DNA from: Chloroflexota bacterium
Lineage (GTDB): Bacteria > Chloroflexota > Anaerolineae > Anaerolineales > Villigracilaceae
Reading direction: 5' to 3'
NCBI GenBank assembly: GCA_026389975.1
Contig: JAPLGV010000350.1
Location: 1-6,806 of the forward strand
Length of the DNA stretch: 6,806 nucleotides
Part shown: positions 6,204 to 6,806 of the stretch, in pieces
Layout of the letters: each line of letters begins with the position of its first letter
Position numbering within the stretch: position 1 is the stretch's first letter
Position numbers and translations under genes: made by a program
The notes under the pieces: generated by a model
Database searches by the model: none
What the model was told of the DNA's origin: nothing
The model's input: only the letters and a program-made list of their open reading frames with translations

Positions 6204-6224
6204 GGGCGAGTCTCGGACTCGCCT
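6204..6224 (+). terminator. Hairpin after arfB
   Basis: GGCGAGTC (6205-6212) pairs with GACTCGCC (6216-6223) around the 3-base loop TCG, with a possible extra G-T pair at 6204/6224. It begins directly after the TAA of arfB. No T-tract follows within the next ten bases. Its design resembles the hairpins at 737-763 and 5740-5767. Confidence 0.55.
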
Positions 6225-6228
6225 CTGC

Positions 6229-6237
6229 TGTTATAAT
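6229..6237 (+). promoter_or_regulatory. Predicted extended -10 promoter of the EamA transporter gene
   Basis: TGTTATAAT at 6229-6237 holds a perfect TATAAT (6232-6237) with the TGn extension. No convincing -35 box is seen 16-18 bases upstream, where the arfB hairpin lies; extended -10 promoters often do without one. Transcription would start near 6244, about 25 bases before the ATG at 6269, with AAGGA at 6255-6259 as ribosome binding site. Confidence 0.5.
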
Positions 6238-6268
6238 CATCAAAATCTGCGCCCAAGGACCCCCGCCA

Positions 6269-6806
6269 ATGAAACGAGATTCGCTGCTCGGCATCCTCGC
6301 CGGCCTGACCGCCACCGCCATCTGGGGCGTCATGTACGTGGTCAGCAAGGCCGTTATGGCCATCATCCCGCCTTTCTCGCTGATCGTCTTGAGGCTGGTG
6401 CTGGGCATACTGACCCTGGCAGTCATCGTTCTGGTACGGAAAAATTGGAAGGTGACAGCCAAACAGTTCTGGGGCATATTCGCAGTCGGGCTAATCGGCT
6501 ATGGAGTCTCGCTCGGCTTCCAGTTCGTCGGCACGAACCTCTCCACGGCGGCCAACGGCTCGCTGGTCACCTCGGCCACCCCGGCCTTCGTCCTACTCTT
6601 CGCCGCCATCATTCTCAAAGAGAAGATCACCCCCCGCCGCCTGCTGGCGCTGGTTGTCGCCAGCCTGGGCGTGCTGGCAGTCATCGACCCGCGCACCGCC
6701 CAGCTCTCCTCGCAGATGTTCTGGGGCAACCTGAGCCTGGTCGCCGCAGCGCTGACCTGGGCGCTGTACTCGGTCTTGGTCCGCCGGGTGACGCGCAATG
6801 TGGACG
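6269..6806 (+). CDS. EamA/DMT-superfamily transporter, 5' part (runs off the window)
   Basis: The first 179 codons of an inner-membrane permease of the drug/metabolite transporter superfamily; full members are about 290-310 residues with ten helices in two EamA repeats. Start ATG 6269 is preceded by AAGGA at 6255-6259. Hydrophobic segments lie near residues 7-27, 36-56, 68-86, 97-116, 123-139 and 152-170. The first EamA repeat shows AIWGVMYVVSKAV (17-29), LRLVLG (41-46), FQFVGTNLSTAANGSLVTS (84-102) and the closing LKEKITPRRLLALVVASLGV (116-135). The second repeat begins with FWGNLSLVAAALTWALYSV. Codon use is GC-rich. The substrate cannot be told from sequence; amino-acid or metabolite export is typical of the family. 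The frame is still open at the last base, so the rest lies outside the window. Own promoter and spacing suggest it is transcribed separately from arfB. Confidence 0.9.
   Translation, partial: MKRDSLLGILAGLTATAIWGVMYVVSKAVMAIIPPFSLIVLRLVLGILTLAVIVLVRKNWKVTAKQFWGIFAVGLIGYGVSLGFQFVGTNLSTAANGSLVTSATPAFVLLFAAIILKEKITPRRLLALVVASLGVLAVIDPRTAQLSSQMFWGNLSLVAAALTWALYSVLVRRVTRNVD

Noticed and set aside
1..6806. Defence system, CRISPR array, toxin-antitoxin pair, IS element or tRNA
   Set aside because: No spaced direct repeats, transposase motifs, terminal inverted repeats, cloverleaf or paired small genes were seen. The stretches between genes (at most about 190 bases) are accounted for by hairpins and promoters.

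Overview
The window looks like a chromosomal piece, possibly a contig end, from an anaerobic Chloroflexota-type bacterium (Anaerolineae-like). This rests on the family resemblance of the KorA/KorB pair and of the CUT1 sugar-transporter proteins, and is an inference with moderate confidence. All recognised genes lie on the + strand. No CRISPR array, rRNA, tRNA, transposase or phage gene was seen.

Region 1 (1-2752) is a degraded sugar ABC-importer locus. Bases 1 to about 130 are AT-rich, do not fit the gene that follows, and hold an open frame on the minus strand that runs off the left edge. They abut the C-terminal part of a glucose/mannose-type (GtsA-like) solute-binding protein that lacks its N-terminal half and signal peptide. 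A tight hairpin and then a sigma-70-like promoter separate it from two permease genes joined by an ATGA overlap. The first permease (MalF/GtsB position) is intact. The second (MalG/GtsC position) carries an apparent deletion of about 37 bp with a frameshift. There is no ATPase gene, as is common for CUT1 operons that share an MsiK/MsmX-type ATPase. As written in this window, the importer could not be assembled.

Region 2 (2753-5767) is a compact two-gene operon for a 2-oxoacid:ferredoxin oxidoreductase. It is bounded by an intrinsic terminator and a well-formed promoter upstream, and by a perfect 13-bp inverted repeat downstream. KorA is a gamma-alpha fusion with YPITP. KorB carries the TPP motif and four Fe-S cysteines. 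The complex would carry out ferredoxin-linked oxidation of 2-oxoglutarate or related 2-oxoacids, or the reverse reductive carboxylation. No ferredoxin gene is next to it.

Region 3 (5768-6806) holds a small ArfB-type ribosome-rescue hydrolase (GGQ motif, basic tail) without a visible Shine-Dalgarno, then another short-loop hairpin and an extended -10 promoter. It ends with the first 179 codons of an EamA/DMT-family transporter that runs off the right edge.

I do not see a convincing undescribed system. The most interesting items are the two lesions in the sugar importer, the chimeric-looking left end, and a recurring style of U-tract-less, tiny-loop hairpin placed after stop codons.
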